Source of the DNA: Rhodospirillaceae bacterium
GTDB taxonomy: Bacteria; Pseudomonadota; Alphaproteobacteria; MPNO01; UBA2964
DNA: 21,695 nucleotides
Assembly (NCBI GenBank): GCA_018660305.1
Contig: JABJKO010000078.1
Coordinates: forward strand, 1-21,695
Direction of reading: 5' to 3'
Positions 6,785-14,478 of this stretch are shown piece by piece; position 1 is the first letter of the stretch, and each line of letters opens with the position of its first letter. The notes below the pieces were generated by a model. That model was not told where the DNA came from, ran no database searches, and worked only from the letters and a program-made list of their open reading frames with translations. The position numbers were made by a program, and so were the translations under genes.

Positions 6785-8779
6785 GTGGTAGAGACGTCAG
6801 CGACCGAACAGGCGCCAGAAAATAAAAAGGGCGCCGCCCTTCTGGCGCAGAGGAAAGAATCCCCGTTCGTCAGGCTGGCGACTTTGGGGCTCGGATCGAT
6901 CATCACCATCATTGCCGTGACTTGGGCCATCGAGTTGTGGCTGAAGCTCGGGTTTGAGTGGTTCGACGAACACGCAATGGTCGCCTGCTTAGGTCTGACC
7001 CTTGCCATTGTCTTTATCCGCTTTCCCGCAAATGACAGCAAGGAACGGCTGTCGATCCCCTGGTACGACGCGGCCCTGGCGGGGCTCGGTTTCGGTGCGG
7101 CTGTCTTTCTTCTCTTCAACTACAGCGATATCGAAAATAACCCGTTCGAAATGCGTCCCACCATGTTCTGGATCAGCGCCATTTTTCTGCCACTGATTTG
7201 GGAGGCGCTACGCCGAACCGCCGGGTGGAGCCTGACGATTATCTTCTCCTTCTTTGTCGTCTATGCCTTTGTCGGCCATTTTGTCCCCGGTGAAATGCTC
7301 AAGGGCGTCGAACAGGAACCCTGCCGCCTGGTCGCGGAACTCGGCACCAATAATGCGTCGCTGTTCGGCTTGCCGTTGAAGATTATCGTCCTGACGGTCG
7401 TGCTGTTTATTTGGATGGGGCAGCTGCTTCTCCATACCGGCGCATCGGAATGGTTTACTGACCTTGCGGCAGCCCTCATGGGGCGGTCGCGTGGCGGCTC
7501 TGCCAAAATCGCGGTGGTTGCTTCGGGTTTCTTCGGGTCGATTTCCGGGTCCGCCGTGGCCAATGTGGCCTCCACCGGGGTGATTACCATCCCGCTCATG
7601 CAACAGGCCGGTTACGACCGCAAAAGCGCCGGCGCCATCGAAGCTGTCGCATCAACCGGCGGGCAAATCATGCCACCCATCATGGGGGCGGCAGCCTTCC
7701 TGATGGCGGAAATTCTGGAGCTCGATTATACGGAAATTATCCTGGCGGCGCTGATACCGGCGGGGCTCTATTACCTTGCGGTTTTCGTGCAGGTGGACCT
7801 GGAAGCGGCCAAGAATAAGATCGCGCCACTTCCCAAGGACCGGATTCCTGCCATCGGCCGGGTCATGAAGGAGGGGTGGTTCTTTATGCTGCCCTACGTT
7901 CTCCTGGTTTACACCTTGTTCTCCCTTAATCTTCCACCGCAGGAAGCCGCCTTCTGGGCGGCGATTTCGGTCGCGGTCGTGAGTATCGTCTTTGGCTATA
8001 AGGGGAAGCGGATTACGCCGGCGCAGCTTTGGGATTCCATTGCTGGCTGCGGTAAGTCATCGGCGGATATCATTACCATTGGCGCCATGGCGGGGCTGAT
8101 TATTTCGATCCTCGACCGTACCGGATTGGGACAGGCTCTCACGCTCATCCTGGCGTCGGTCGGTGAGGACAGTATTTTCCTGCTGCTGGTCCTGACAGCC
8201 ATCGTCTCCATTCTCCTCGGCATGGGCATGCCCACATCGGCCATTTACCTGCTGCTCGCCACCATGATCGCACCGTCTCTGGTCAAGCTTGGCATCAATC
8301 CCATCGCGGCCCATATGTTCGTGCTCTATTTCGGCCTCATGTCCATGATAACGCCGCCGGTGGCCATCGCGGCCTTTGCCGCCGCCTCGCTATCGGGCGC
8401 TAAACCCATGGAGACGGGCTTCACCGCGGTGCGGCTGGGCTGGATCGCCTATGTGATCCCGTTCGTCTTCGTCCTGTCACCCGCATTACTCTGGCAGGGA
8501 TCAGCCTTTGCGATCGCTTCGGGTGCCCTGACGGCCGTACTGGGAGTCTGGATCGCGTCCTGTGGGCTGATCGGCTATATGTTCGGCCCGCTCGGCATGA
8601 TTTCCCGCATCCTGTTCTTTGTCGCGGGTATTCTTCTCCTGCTGCCCGCCGACGCCATACCCCACGGCCTGCTGGTTAATAGTTTGGGCGCCGCCATTGG
8701 CGCCGCCCTGCTTGGCAAGGACTATCTGACCAACCGCGGCTCCCGCGCAACCATGCAGGCGGGTGCCGGCGGCGAGTAA
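6785..8779 (+). CDS. TRAP transporter fused permease (DctQM-type, TAXI partner)
   Basis: The 664-aa inner-membrane protein starts at GTG 6785, with GGAGAG 8 nt upstream. After a charged 25-residue cytoplasmic leader come about four N-terminal helices that replace the separate DctQ subunit. The DctM-type transport domain follows, with GFFGSISGSAVANVASTG, ASTGGQIMPPIMGAAAFLMA, then MGMPTSAIYLLLATMIAP and FGLMSMITPPVAIAAFAAAS. Those Gly/Ser/Pro-rich re-entrant segments are the signature of the TRAP large subunit. The length fits the 4TM-12TM fusions that pair with TAXI proteins. It imports the bound solute with the sodium or proton gradient. Its partner is the binding protein directly upstream. 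Confidence 0.93.
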   Translation: MVETSATEQAPENKKGAALLAQRKESPFVRLATLGLGSIITIIAVTWAIELWLKLGFEWFDEHAMVACLGLTLAIVFIRFPANDSKERLSIPWYDAALAGLGFGAAVFLLFNYSDIENNPFEMRPTMFWISAIFLPLIWEALRRTAGWSLTIIFSFFVVYAFVGHFVPGEMLKGVEQEPCRLVAELGTNNASLFGLPLKIIVLTVVLFIWMGQLLLHTGASEWFTDLAAALMGRSRGGSAKIAVVASGFFGSISGSAVANVASTGVITIPLMQQAGYDRKSAGAIEAVASTGGQIMPPIMGAAAFLMAEILELDYTEIILAALIPAGLYYLAVFVQVDLEAAKNKIAPLPKDRIPAIGRVMKEGWFFMLPYVLLVYTLFSLNLPPQEAAFWAAISVAVVSIVFGYKGKRITPAQLWDSIAGCGKSSADIITIGAMAGLIISILDRTGLGQALTLILASVGEDSIFLLLVLTAIVSILLGMGMPTSAIYLLLATMIAPSLVKLGINPIAAHMFVLYFGLMSMITPPVAIAAFAAASLSGAKPMETGFTAVRLGWIAYVIPFVFVLSPALLWQGSAFAIASGALTAVLGVWIASCGLIGYMFGPLGMISRILFFVAGILLLLPADAIPHGLLVNSLGAAIGAALLGKDYLTNRGSRATMQAGAGGE

Positions 8780-8870
8780 AATTCGACCCGTTACCGGCAG
8801 GGGTATTTTCTTGCGCAGTCCGCAGGACAAATTTTGCCGACCCGATTCCATAGGCCATGCCGGCAAGAGG

Positions 8871-9479
8871 TCAGGGTTTCCTGGATTTGTTGCCTTCCAT
8901 ATGGGGAAATTCCTTCGGGAGCATGGAGCGCCAGTCTTCCACCCCTGGATTCTTCCACCAGGCTTCATCGAGCTTCCACTCCCGGACGAGCTCTGGAATT
9001 TCGCTTAGAGAGAAACCCTCCTGTGCCTTGGTATCACCGACAAAGCCTGCTAGATCGGCGAACTCATTGGCCGTGAATTCGATGCGATAACCCAACTCCA
9101 TGGATTGAAGCTCAAACATGATCGGCGCTCCCCGCCATAGCCGCGCGATGAATCCGATCACATCAATGCTCTTGGATCGCGGGTTCGCGTCGAGGGCCGG
9201 GGCGGCCTTTCCGCCAACCCCTTTGACCGAATGACAAATGAAACAGCCTTTGCTGACGAATAACCGGCGCCCTCGTTTGGCGTCGATCGTCGGCATGACC
9301 ATGGACATTCGGGGCGGTTCCATCATGCCGGGGCCGTCAGTGGATTGGGCCAGACTCGGAACGGGGACCAGGACAATTCCCAACATCAGGGCGAGCGCCA
9401 TGGTGACCGGCCGGGCCGGCAGGGATTTATCGCTATTCGACAGGGACATGAGGGCGAATCTCCGATGTGTTGTGGGCAT
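8871..9479 (-). CDS. Small periplasmic c-type cytochrome
   Basis: The product is up to 202 aa, with an N-terminal signal segment (MALALMLGIVLVPVPSLAQS) and likely cleavage near SLA-QS. One heme-binding site, CFICH, lies at residues 79-83 (C79, C82, H83), in the context GRRLFVSKGCFICHSVKGVGG. That is typical of class I cytochromes and sulfur-oxidation or nitrite-linked monohemes. Several Met residues near PIMFELQSMELG could be the sixth ligand. Either ATG 9479 (GGAG 4 nt upstream) or ATG 9449 (GGAG 10 nt upstream) may be the true start. It is convergent with the TRAP permease gene (91 bp gap) and divergent from the CBS gene, sharing the region with the FNR-like box. The redox partner is unknown. 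Confidence 0.85.
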   Translation of the reverse strand: MPTTHRRFALMSLSNSDKSLPARPVTMALALMLGIVLVPVPSLAQSTDGPGMMEPPRMSMVMPTIDAKRGRRLFVSKGCFICHSVKGVGGKAAPALDANPRSKSIDVIGFIARLWRGAPIMFELQSMELGYRIEFTANEFADLAGFVGDTKAQEGFSLSEIPELVREWKLDEAWWKNPGVEDWRSMLPKEFPHMEGNKSRKP

Positions 9480-9546
9480 GGGCTCCAGGGTGTCACCGCC
9501 TGAGGCACCGATCGCCGCAACTTATGTCAGAAACTGGAAAATCGAC

Positions 9547-9588
9547 TTGATACAGGTCAAGGGAGGCGAGGAAGGGGGCTGGTATTTT
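9547..9588 (+). promoter_or_regulatory. FNR/FixK-like box with class II promoter for the CBS gene
   Basis: TTGATACAGGTCAA at 9547-9560 matches the TTGAT-N4-ATCAA consensus with one mismatch. TATTTT at 9583-9588 fits a -10 hexamer. If transcription starts near 9595, the box centre is at -41.5 and the hexamer at -12 to -7, the class II geometry of CRP/FNR activators. The start codon at 9633 lies about 38 nt downstream. On the other strand the same box lies about 75 nt upstream of the cytochrome gene, where TAAGTT (9524-9519) is a weak -10. Confidence 0.65.
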
Positions 9589-9632
9589 GATGCTGCAATA
9601 TTATCCGGCCACGACGCCCCGAAGGAGAGAAT

Positions 9633-10052
9633 ATGCGACACAACGAACCTGTATCCCACATCATGTCGAGCGAATTGCTGACCGTTCACGGCGCCCAAAA
9701 AGTAAGTGAAGTCTATGAATTACTGGCGGAAAACCGAATTCATCATGTGCCGGTCGTGGACGGCAAGGTCCTTGTGGGGCTCATAAGCTCGACCGACATA
9801 ATCAAGCTAAGCCTCGATGCATACGGAACGCCTGATTCCGACAATAAGGAATATCTTGATTCGCAATTCTCCATCGATAAGGTCATGTCGACCGACCTGG
9901 TTACGGTCAAACCTGACGACAGTATTCGATCCGCCGCCGAAGCGCTGAGTACGGGAACCCACCATTCCCTGCCCGTGGTTGACGGTGACGGCAAATTGAT
10001 GGGCATCGTGACGACAACGGATCTGGTCAACTATCTTCTCGCCCAGTATTGA
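9633..10052 (+). CDS. Tandem CBS-domain protein
   Basis: The 139-aa protein is almost entirely two CBS domains, about residues 8-60 (VSHIMSSELLTV ... GLISSTDIIKLS) and 83-138 (KVMSTDLVTVKP ... GIVTTTDLVNYL). Such stand-alone CBS pairs usually bind adenine nucleotides and regulate a partner; which partner is not evident. GGAG lies 6 nt before the ATG. A GTP- or AMP-sensing role in low oxygen would match the FNR-like promoter directly upstream, but that link is inference. The hydrolase gene follows after 76 bp with its own strong ribosome site and may be transcribed independently. Confidence 0.9.
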   Translation: MRHNEPVSHIMSSELLTVHGAQKVSEVYELLAENRIHHVPVVDGKVLVGLISSTDIIKLSLDAYGTPDSDNKEYLDSQFSIDKVMSTDLVTVKPDDSIRSAAEALSTGTHHSLPVVDGDGKLMGIVTTTDLVNYLLAQY

Positions 10053-10128
10053 ACTGTCGCGTCGCCAAGCCTTGATCCGGCGCCACCGGTAACGTTAGCA
10101 TTCACGTGCGGGCGGGAAGGAGGCGACT

Positions 10129-10926
10129 ATGCCATTCGCTGAGAACAAGGGGGTCAGGACCTATTACGAGGTGACGGGCGAGGGGCCCGATTTCGTAATG
10201 CTGCACGCCAACCCGTGCGATCACCGTATGTGGATGTATCAGATCGCCGCCTTCTCGCGGCGGTTTCGGGTTATTGCCACGGACATGCGGGGCTATGGCA
10301 GGACCGACAAGCCGGAGACGCCCTACGGGTTCGAGGAACTCGCCGAGGATGTCTATGCGGTCTGCGAACAGGAAGGTGTGACAAGCGGGATACTGGCGGG
10401 CGCCAGCATGGGATCCAAAACAGCCTTCAAGATCGGAATTGACCGTCCCGATCTGTTTCAGGCGCTGATCCATGTGGGCGGCAATTCGTTCCGCGGTAGT
10501 TCCTATGATGGCCGCGCCGAGGGGTATCTCGGCGGCGATATCCCTGCTTACCGCGCCGAACATCTGGCCGAGCTGTTTGCACCGGGCTTTTCCGAAACCC
10601 CGCGCGGGCGCTATCTGAGCCAGGTGATCCTGGAGGATTCATACACCCTGTCCGGCCCGGCCCTCTCCAGTTTGTTTCACAGTTTCGACGGTGTGGAACT
10701 GGCCAAGCAGGTGTCGGCCATCAAAGTGCCGGTGCAGATCGTCAACGGCATTCACGACAATTCCCTCGAAGGGGGCAGGAAAACCGCCGCGCTGATCGAC
10801 GGCGCGCGTCACGAGATTATCGAGAATGCCGGGCATCTCTGCTGTCTTGAAGAGCCCGCGGCGTTTGACGCCATCGCGACCCGGTTTCTGCAGGAATTTG
10901 GTTTGTGGCCGGAGATCCCGGCCTGA
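10129..10926 (+). CDS. Alpha/beta hydrolase
   Basis: The 265-aa protein has AAGGAGG 7 nt before its ATG. The fold markers are in order: oxyanion-hole region VMLHANPCDHRMW (about 23-35), DMRGYGRTDKP (about 52-62), nucleophile elbow GASMGS (Ser93), an acid candidate in NGIHDNS, and the catalytic His in NAGHLCCLEEP near residue 240. This layout matches esterase, haloperoxidase-like and lactonase members of the superfamily (Abhydrolase_1). The HANP motif replaces the common HG-x oxyanion sequence. There is no signal peptide, so it is probably cytoplasmic. The substrate cannot be assigned. It converges with the next small gene across 26 bp. Confidence 0.9.
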   Translation: MPFAENKGVRTYYEVTGEGPDFVMLHANPCDHRMWMYQIAAFSRRFRVIATDMRGYGRTDKPETPYGFEELAEDVYAVCEQEGVTSGILAGASMGSKTAFKIGIDRPDLFQALIHVGGNSFRGSSYDGRAEGYLGGDIPAYRAEHLAELFAPGFSETPRGRYLSQVILEDSYTLSGPALSSLFHSFDGVELAKQVSAIKVPVQIVNGIHDNSLEGGRKTAALIDGARHEIIENAGHLCCLEEPAAFDAIATRFLQEFGLWPEIPA

Positions 10927-10952
10927 ATGATGCCGGCTTAAGCGCTTCCGGT

Positions 10953-11252
10953 TTACGCGCTTCCTTGGGGCGGACCGCCCATCATGGTGTCTTCACTGAT
11001 GCCTGCCTCGATATCATCGAGCAGGGCGGACAGCGCCCCTTCCAGTTCGCTGCGTGGCACGCCTTCTTCCAGCATGACCCCCAGCAAATGCGCCGCGCCG
11101 TGAAGCGCGATGGAAAACCGCGGTAGCTCGTTGGCCAGTTCCCAGGCGGCGGCCGCGGGAATCAGAGCCATCGAGATGACATCCTGCGTCCGGCAGACGG
11201 TACAGTCATCGCTGAGATCATGATTGGCGAGAATTTCCAGATCGATTGTCAT
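10953..11252 (-). CDS. Hypothetical protein, 99 aa
   Basis: I do not recognise this small protein. It starts MTIDLEILANHDL, has a CxxC pair (CTVC, residues 17-20) and a helical, leucine-rich C-terminal half ending GGPPQGSA. CAGG lies about 8 nt before the ATG, a modest ribosome site. The Ala/Leu-rich core (ALIPAAAAWELANEL, then ALSALLDDIEAGI) suggests an all-helical protein with no export signal. It sits between convergent and same-strand neighbours and no operon partner is clear. The reverse strand is open only for a short frame without a recognisable product. Confidence 0.55.
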   Translation of the reverse strand: MTIDLEILANHDLSDDCTVCRTQDVISMALIPAAAAWELANELPRFSIALHGAAHLLGVMLEEGVPRSELEGALSALLDDIEAGISEDTMMGGPPQGSA

Positions 11253-11389
11253 GGCATTACCTGAGGGTATGGGATTGCGATCGTGCGGGTGCGACGTTGC
11301 GGGGTTTTACACTGCAAACGATGTCCGACAAACAGGTATTTCACCAATTGCCATTCCATGAGAGGGCAAGGGGTGCAACGGTTGCGCGG

Positions 11390-12340
11390 TTAAAACCCGC
11401 TGATGAGCTTGCCCAGTTTGGTCAGGCCGGCAATCACCTTCGTGCGATATTCGAAAAAGACGAATCCGCCGCCGATCATCATGATCAGCAGGGCCCATGT
11501 GGTGGCGCCGATGGAACGGCTTTTCCTGGGCTCCGCATTGGGATCGTCGAGCGGCGGCATCATGGGGTTGACGTCCGGCTTGGTTTCGCTGGCGGCGGGC
11601 TGCGGCATATCGAGTCCGGTCTCCGCGTCGGGCATAGCCGTATCGATGCTGTCCGCATTGTCCATGGGTGCCGCCTCATTTTCGGCTTCGATGCCGGGGG
11701 CGGGAATGCCGAGTTTCGGCAGAAGATCATCGAGGCTTTGCTGGTCGGGAACGATCGTTTGCCCGCCAATATCGATGTCGGCCCCGAACTCAATGCTGAC
11801 GTCAGGCTCTTCCGTGGCTTCCGGCGCGGTTTCTATAGGCGGATTTAAGAAGCTCTCGGGGGAATTATCCGTGTCGGTCCCGTCTATTTCGTCGGGGGGC
11901 GTTGCGGTGCCGGCCTGCTCCATGGCCGCCTTGAGCTTGCCGTCCTTACCGGATTCCCGCAGGAGCAGCGCCTGGGCCTGTTCCAGCACGGTCAATAAAC
12001 GATTGCGTTCTTTCTCGAAGCTGGCTTCCTTTTCCTTCAGTTCGCGGACCACTTCGGCGAGGTCGGCCGCCAGCCACATGTTCTTTTTGTTCTTCTGGTC
12101 GAGCTCGGTCCGGAGCCGGTTGAATTCATGAATGTCCACATGGCCATTGGCCGCGGGCGCAACCGTATCGCTGGCGGCAATGCCGGGTTCGCCGAAAACA
12201 GCGATCAAATCGTCCACGTCGAGCAGTTTGGTGTCGCCATCTTCATAGACCGGCAGCGTGCCATCCTTAATATGGCGATGGATGGTCAGGGTGCTGCCAA
12301 AACCTTGCTGAGAGGCCTGAAGGATTGTGAGACGTGCCAT
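11390..12340 (-). CDS. HTH-coiled coil-C-terminal transmembrane protein
   Basis: This is a 316-aa protein of unknown function with a clear four-part build. Residues 1-52 resemble an excisionase/MerR-like helix-turn-helix (ILQASQQGFGSTLTIHRHIK, then a short wing and LLDVDDLIAVFGEPG), as in plasmid and phage proteins. Residues about 70-118 are a charged coiled coil. Residues about 125-275 are acidic, Pro/Asp/Glu-rich and probably disordered. Near the C-terminus there is one membrane helix (about 281-298, WALLIMMIGGGFVFFEY) followed by a basic 18-residue tail. With no N-terminal signal it would be tail-anchored, tethering a DNA-binding domain to the inner membrane. A start-proximal AAGG is about 9 nt upstream. 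It diverges from yjdF. Confidence 0.7.
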   Translation of the reverse strand: MARLTILQASQQGFGSTLTIHRHIKDGTLPVYEDGDTKLLDVDDLIAVFGEPGIAASDTVAPAANGHVDIHEFNRLRTELDQKNKKNMWLAADLAEVVRELKEKEASFEKERNRLLTVLEQAQALLLRESGKDGKLKAAMEQAGTATPPDEIDGTDTDNSPESFLNPPIETAPEATEEPDVSIEFGADIDIGGQTIVPDQQSLDDLLPKLGIPAPGIEAENEAAPMDNADSIDTAMPDAETGLDMPQPAASETKPDVNPMMPPLDDPNAEPRKSRSIGATTWALLIMMIGGGFVFFEYRTKVIAGLTKLGKLISGF

Positions 12341-12441
12341 GACGACGGCCCTTACTGGTAAACGAAACCTTGACGAGACGCTATACGCCCCGCCTGAAGT
12401 AACCCTAAATACAGTCGAAATCTTTAATTTGCCTTAGCGAC

Positions 12442-12461
12442 AAAAACGCCGGGATTCGGCG
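12442..12461 (-). terminator. Minus-strand hairpin with U-tract at the yjdF start
   Basis: Read on the minus strand this is CGCCG-AATCC-CGGCG followed by TTTTT (plus-strand A run 12442-12446). It could end antisense transcription entering from the TRAP operon through yjdF before it reaches the HTH-TM gene promoter. On the plus strand the same stem lies 5 nt before the ATG at 12467 and may hinder ribosome access. The stem is short (5 bp). Confidence 0.4.
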
Positions 12462-12466
12462 GTTAA

Positions 12467-13120
12467 ATGTGCTATTCCAGACTCAATATGATGACCAATG
12501 CAGCGAGCCGAATATTCGTCGGATTTAAGAGAAACCGGGTTTTGCAGGGCATGTTGGTCGTGTTTGCGGTTGCCTGGCTGGCCGCCGCCATCGCGCCGGA
12601 AAACCGCCTGGACTGGTTTCTCGAAAATTTGCTGGTCTTCGTGGGCGCGGGGATCCTTGTTCGTTTCTATCGCTCCCGCCCGTTATCGGAGCTTTCCTAT
12701 CTGCTGATCCTGATATTCCTGCTGCTGCATTTATTAGGGTCGCACTATACCTATTCCAAGGTACCGGTAGGTCTATGGCTGCAGGATATCCTGTCGCAGG
12801 ACCGTAACCACTTTGACCGTCTGGTACATTTCGGTTTCGGGCTTCTTCTGGCCTATCCCGTGCGTGAAACATTGGCGCGGTACAGCGGAGCAGGTCGCGG
12901 ACTAAGTGCCTTCGCCACCTTTTCCATTATTGCCGCCTCCAGCGCTGTTTATGAATCCATGGAATGGGGGGTGGCAATTATTGTCAGCCCCGAGGCGGCG
13001 ATGGCCTATCTCGGGACCCAGGGCGATGTCTTCGATGCGCAGAAGGACGCCACCCTCGCCATGGTGGGGGGACTGATCGCTTTGATGGTTTCACGCCGCC
13101 ATTTCAGGCATCAGCCATAG
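12467..13120 (+). CDS. yjdF: Inner-membrane protein of the YjdF/DUF2238 family
   Basis: The 217-aa protein has about six membrane helices and matches the YjdF/DUF2238 family in length. Family-typical blocks are visible: LLHLLGSHYTYSKVPVG, NHFDRLVHFGFGLLLAYPV, SAVYESMEWGVA and LGTQGDVFDAQKDATLAMVGG. The conserved His, Asp and Glu residues of these blocks lie in or beside helices; the family function is unknown. Two starts are possible, 12467 and 12488 (MMTNAAS), both with poor ribosome sites. The stop overlaps the convergent dctM stop by 10 bp, leaving no terminator between them. Confidence 0.88.
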   Translation: MCYSRLNMMTNAASRIFVGFKRNRVLQGMLVVFAVAWLAAAIAPENRLDWFLENLLVFVGAGILVRFYRSRPLSELSYLLILIFLLLHLLGSHYTYSKVPVGLWLQDILSQDRNHFDRLVHFGFGLLLAYPVRETLARYSGAGRGLSAFATFSIIAASSAVYESMEWGVAIIVSPEAAMAYLGTQGDVFDAQKDATLAMVGGLIALMVSRRHFRHQP

Positions 13121-14475
13121 ACCAGCTTTGGCAGCCATAGAATGAGGTTGGGGAACAGGATGCATAATCCGAGCCCGACGGCCTGCAGAAACAGGAACGG
13201 CAGGGCGGATTTGAAGATGGTGGACATCTTGATCTCCGGCGGCGCGACGCTCTTCAGATAGAACAGCGCATAGCCGAAGGGCGGGCTGAGAAACGACATC
13301 TGCATGTTGACCATGTAGACGACCCCGAACCACAGCGCGACATCGGCCGGCGCGACTCCGGGCAGCCCGAGCAACCCGTCAAAGCTCAGCGTTTTCATCA
13401 GGGGCACGAAGATGGGAACGGCCAACAGCAGAATGCCGACCCAGTCGAGAAACATGCCGAGGATGATCAGGATGAACATCATGATCAGAAGAATGCCGTA
13501 GGGGCCGAACCCGCTACCCACCAGCATCTCGGTGACGAAGGCCTGTCCGCCATTGACGATATAGAATCCGACGAAAATGCTGGCGCCGAAGATGATCCAC
13601 AACACCATGGCCGAGGCCTTAAGCGTTGTGATGGCCGCCTCCTGAAGTCCCGGCCAAGTGAGACGGCGGTGCAAACCGGCGACCACCAGCGCGCCGAATG
13701 TCCCGATGCCGGCCGCTTCAACCGGCGTGGCGACACCGGTAAAGATCACACCGAGAACCAGCGCGACCAGGATGAGCGGTGCGATGATGCCACGCAGCAG
13801 ACGGATTTTTTCACGGAAATCCACCCGTTCATCGATGGGCAGGGCGGGGCCGGCCTTCGGGTCGATATAGCTGCGGGCGGTGACATAGAGGATATAGATG
13901 CCCGAAAGCAGCAGGCCGGGGACGACCGCGCCGACGAACAATTCGCCCACCGATTGTTGCGCGACGACCGCGAAAATGATGGCCAGGATCGAGGGGGGGA
14001 TCAGGATCCCCAGGGTTCCACCGGCGAGGATGGATCCGCAGGCCAGCGACTGGTCGTAACCGCGCTTGAGCATGGCGGGCAGCGCGATGATCCCCATGGT
14101 GACTTCGGCGGCGCCGATGACGCCGACCATGGCGGCGAGAATGGTGGAAGAAATTATCGTCGCCGAGGCGAGACCGCCGCGCAGACCGCCGAGTAGCTTA
14201 TAGACCACATCGAACAGCTCTTCGATCAACCCGGCGCGCTCCAGCATGGCCGCCATGAAGATAAACAACGGGATGGCCGATAGCTGGTAATCGGTCATGA
14301 AGGGGAAGATGCGCGATGGCAGAATATTGAGCATCTGCATATCGCCAAAAAGGAACAGGAAGACGCAGCCCAGCCCTCCGGTGACGAAGGCCAGCGGAAG
14401 CCCCGCCATCAGCAGCATGGCGAGGGAGCCGAACATGAGGATGGTCAGCCATCCGATACCGATTTCAAGCCCCAT
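13111..14475 (-). CDS. dctM: TRAP transporter large permease subunit DctM
   Basis: The 454-aa inner-membrane protein is a standard-length DctM with about 12 helices. Typical segments in order are AIPLFIFMAAMLERAGL, ATIISSTILAAMVGVIGAAE, CGSILAGGTLGILIPPSI, ATPVEAAGIGTFGAL, LGMFLDWVGILLLAVPIFVP and MQMSFLSPPFGYALFYLK. The re-entrant GTLGILIPPS-type loop and SPPFGYALFY are family signatures. It couples uptake of a carboxylate to the sodium gradient together with DctQ and DctP. It begins 3 nt after the dctQ stop and is last in the operon. The 3' end runs 10 bp into the convergent yjdF gene. Confidence 0.94.
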   Translation of the reverse strand: MGLEIGIGWLTILMFGSLAMLLMAGLPLAFVTGGLGCVFLFLFGDMQMLNILPSRIFPFMTDYQLSAIPLFIFMAAMLERAGLIEELFDVVYKLLGGLRGGLASATIISSTILAAMVGVIGAAEVTMGIIALPAMLKRGYDQSLACGSILAGGTLGILIPPSILAIIFAVVAQQSVGELFVGAVVPGLLLSGIYILYVTARSYIDPKAGPALPIDERVDFREKIRLLRGIIAPLILVALVLGVIFTGVATPVEAAGIGTFGALVVAGLHRRLTWPGLQEAAITTLKASAMVLWIIFGASIFVGFYIVNGGQAFVTEMLVGSGFGPYGILLIMMFILIILGMFLDWVGILLLAVPIFVPLMKTLSFDGLLGLPGVAPADVALWFGVVYMVNMQMSFLSPPFGYALFYLKSVAPPEIKMSTIFKSALPFLFLQAVGLGLCILFPNLILWLPKLVYG

Positions 14476-14478
14476 GGG

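Noticed and set aside
11246..11848. 200-aa plus-strand open frame
   Set aside because: It is the mirror of the HTH-TM gene on the minus strand. It lacks domains and has composition typical of a GC-rich shadow.
13669..14196. 175-aa plus-strand open frame
   Set aside because: It is antisense to dctM and extremely Asp/Gln/Gly-rich, as expected from reversed membrane-protein codons.
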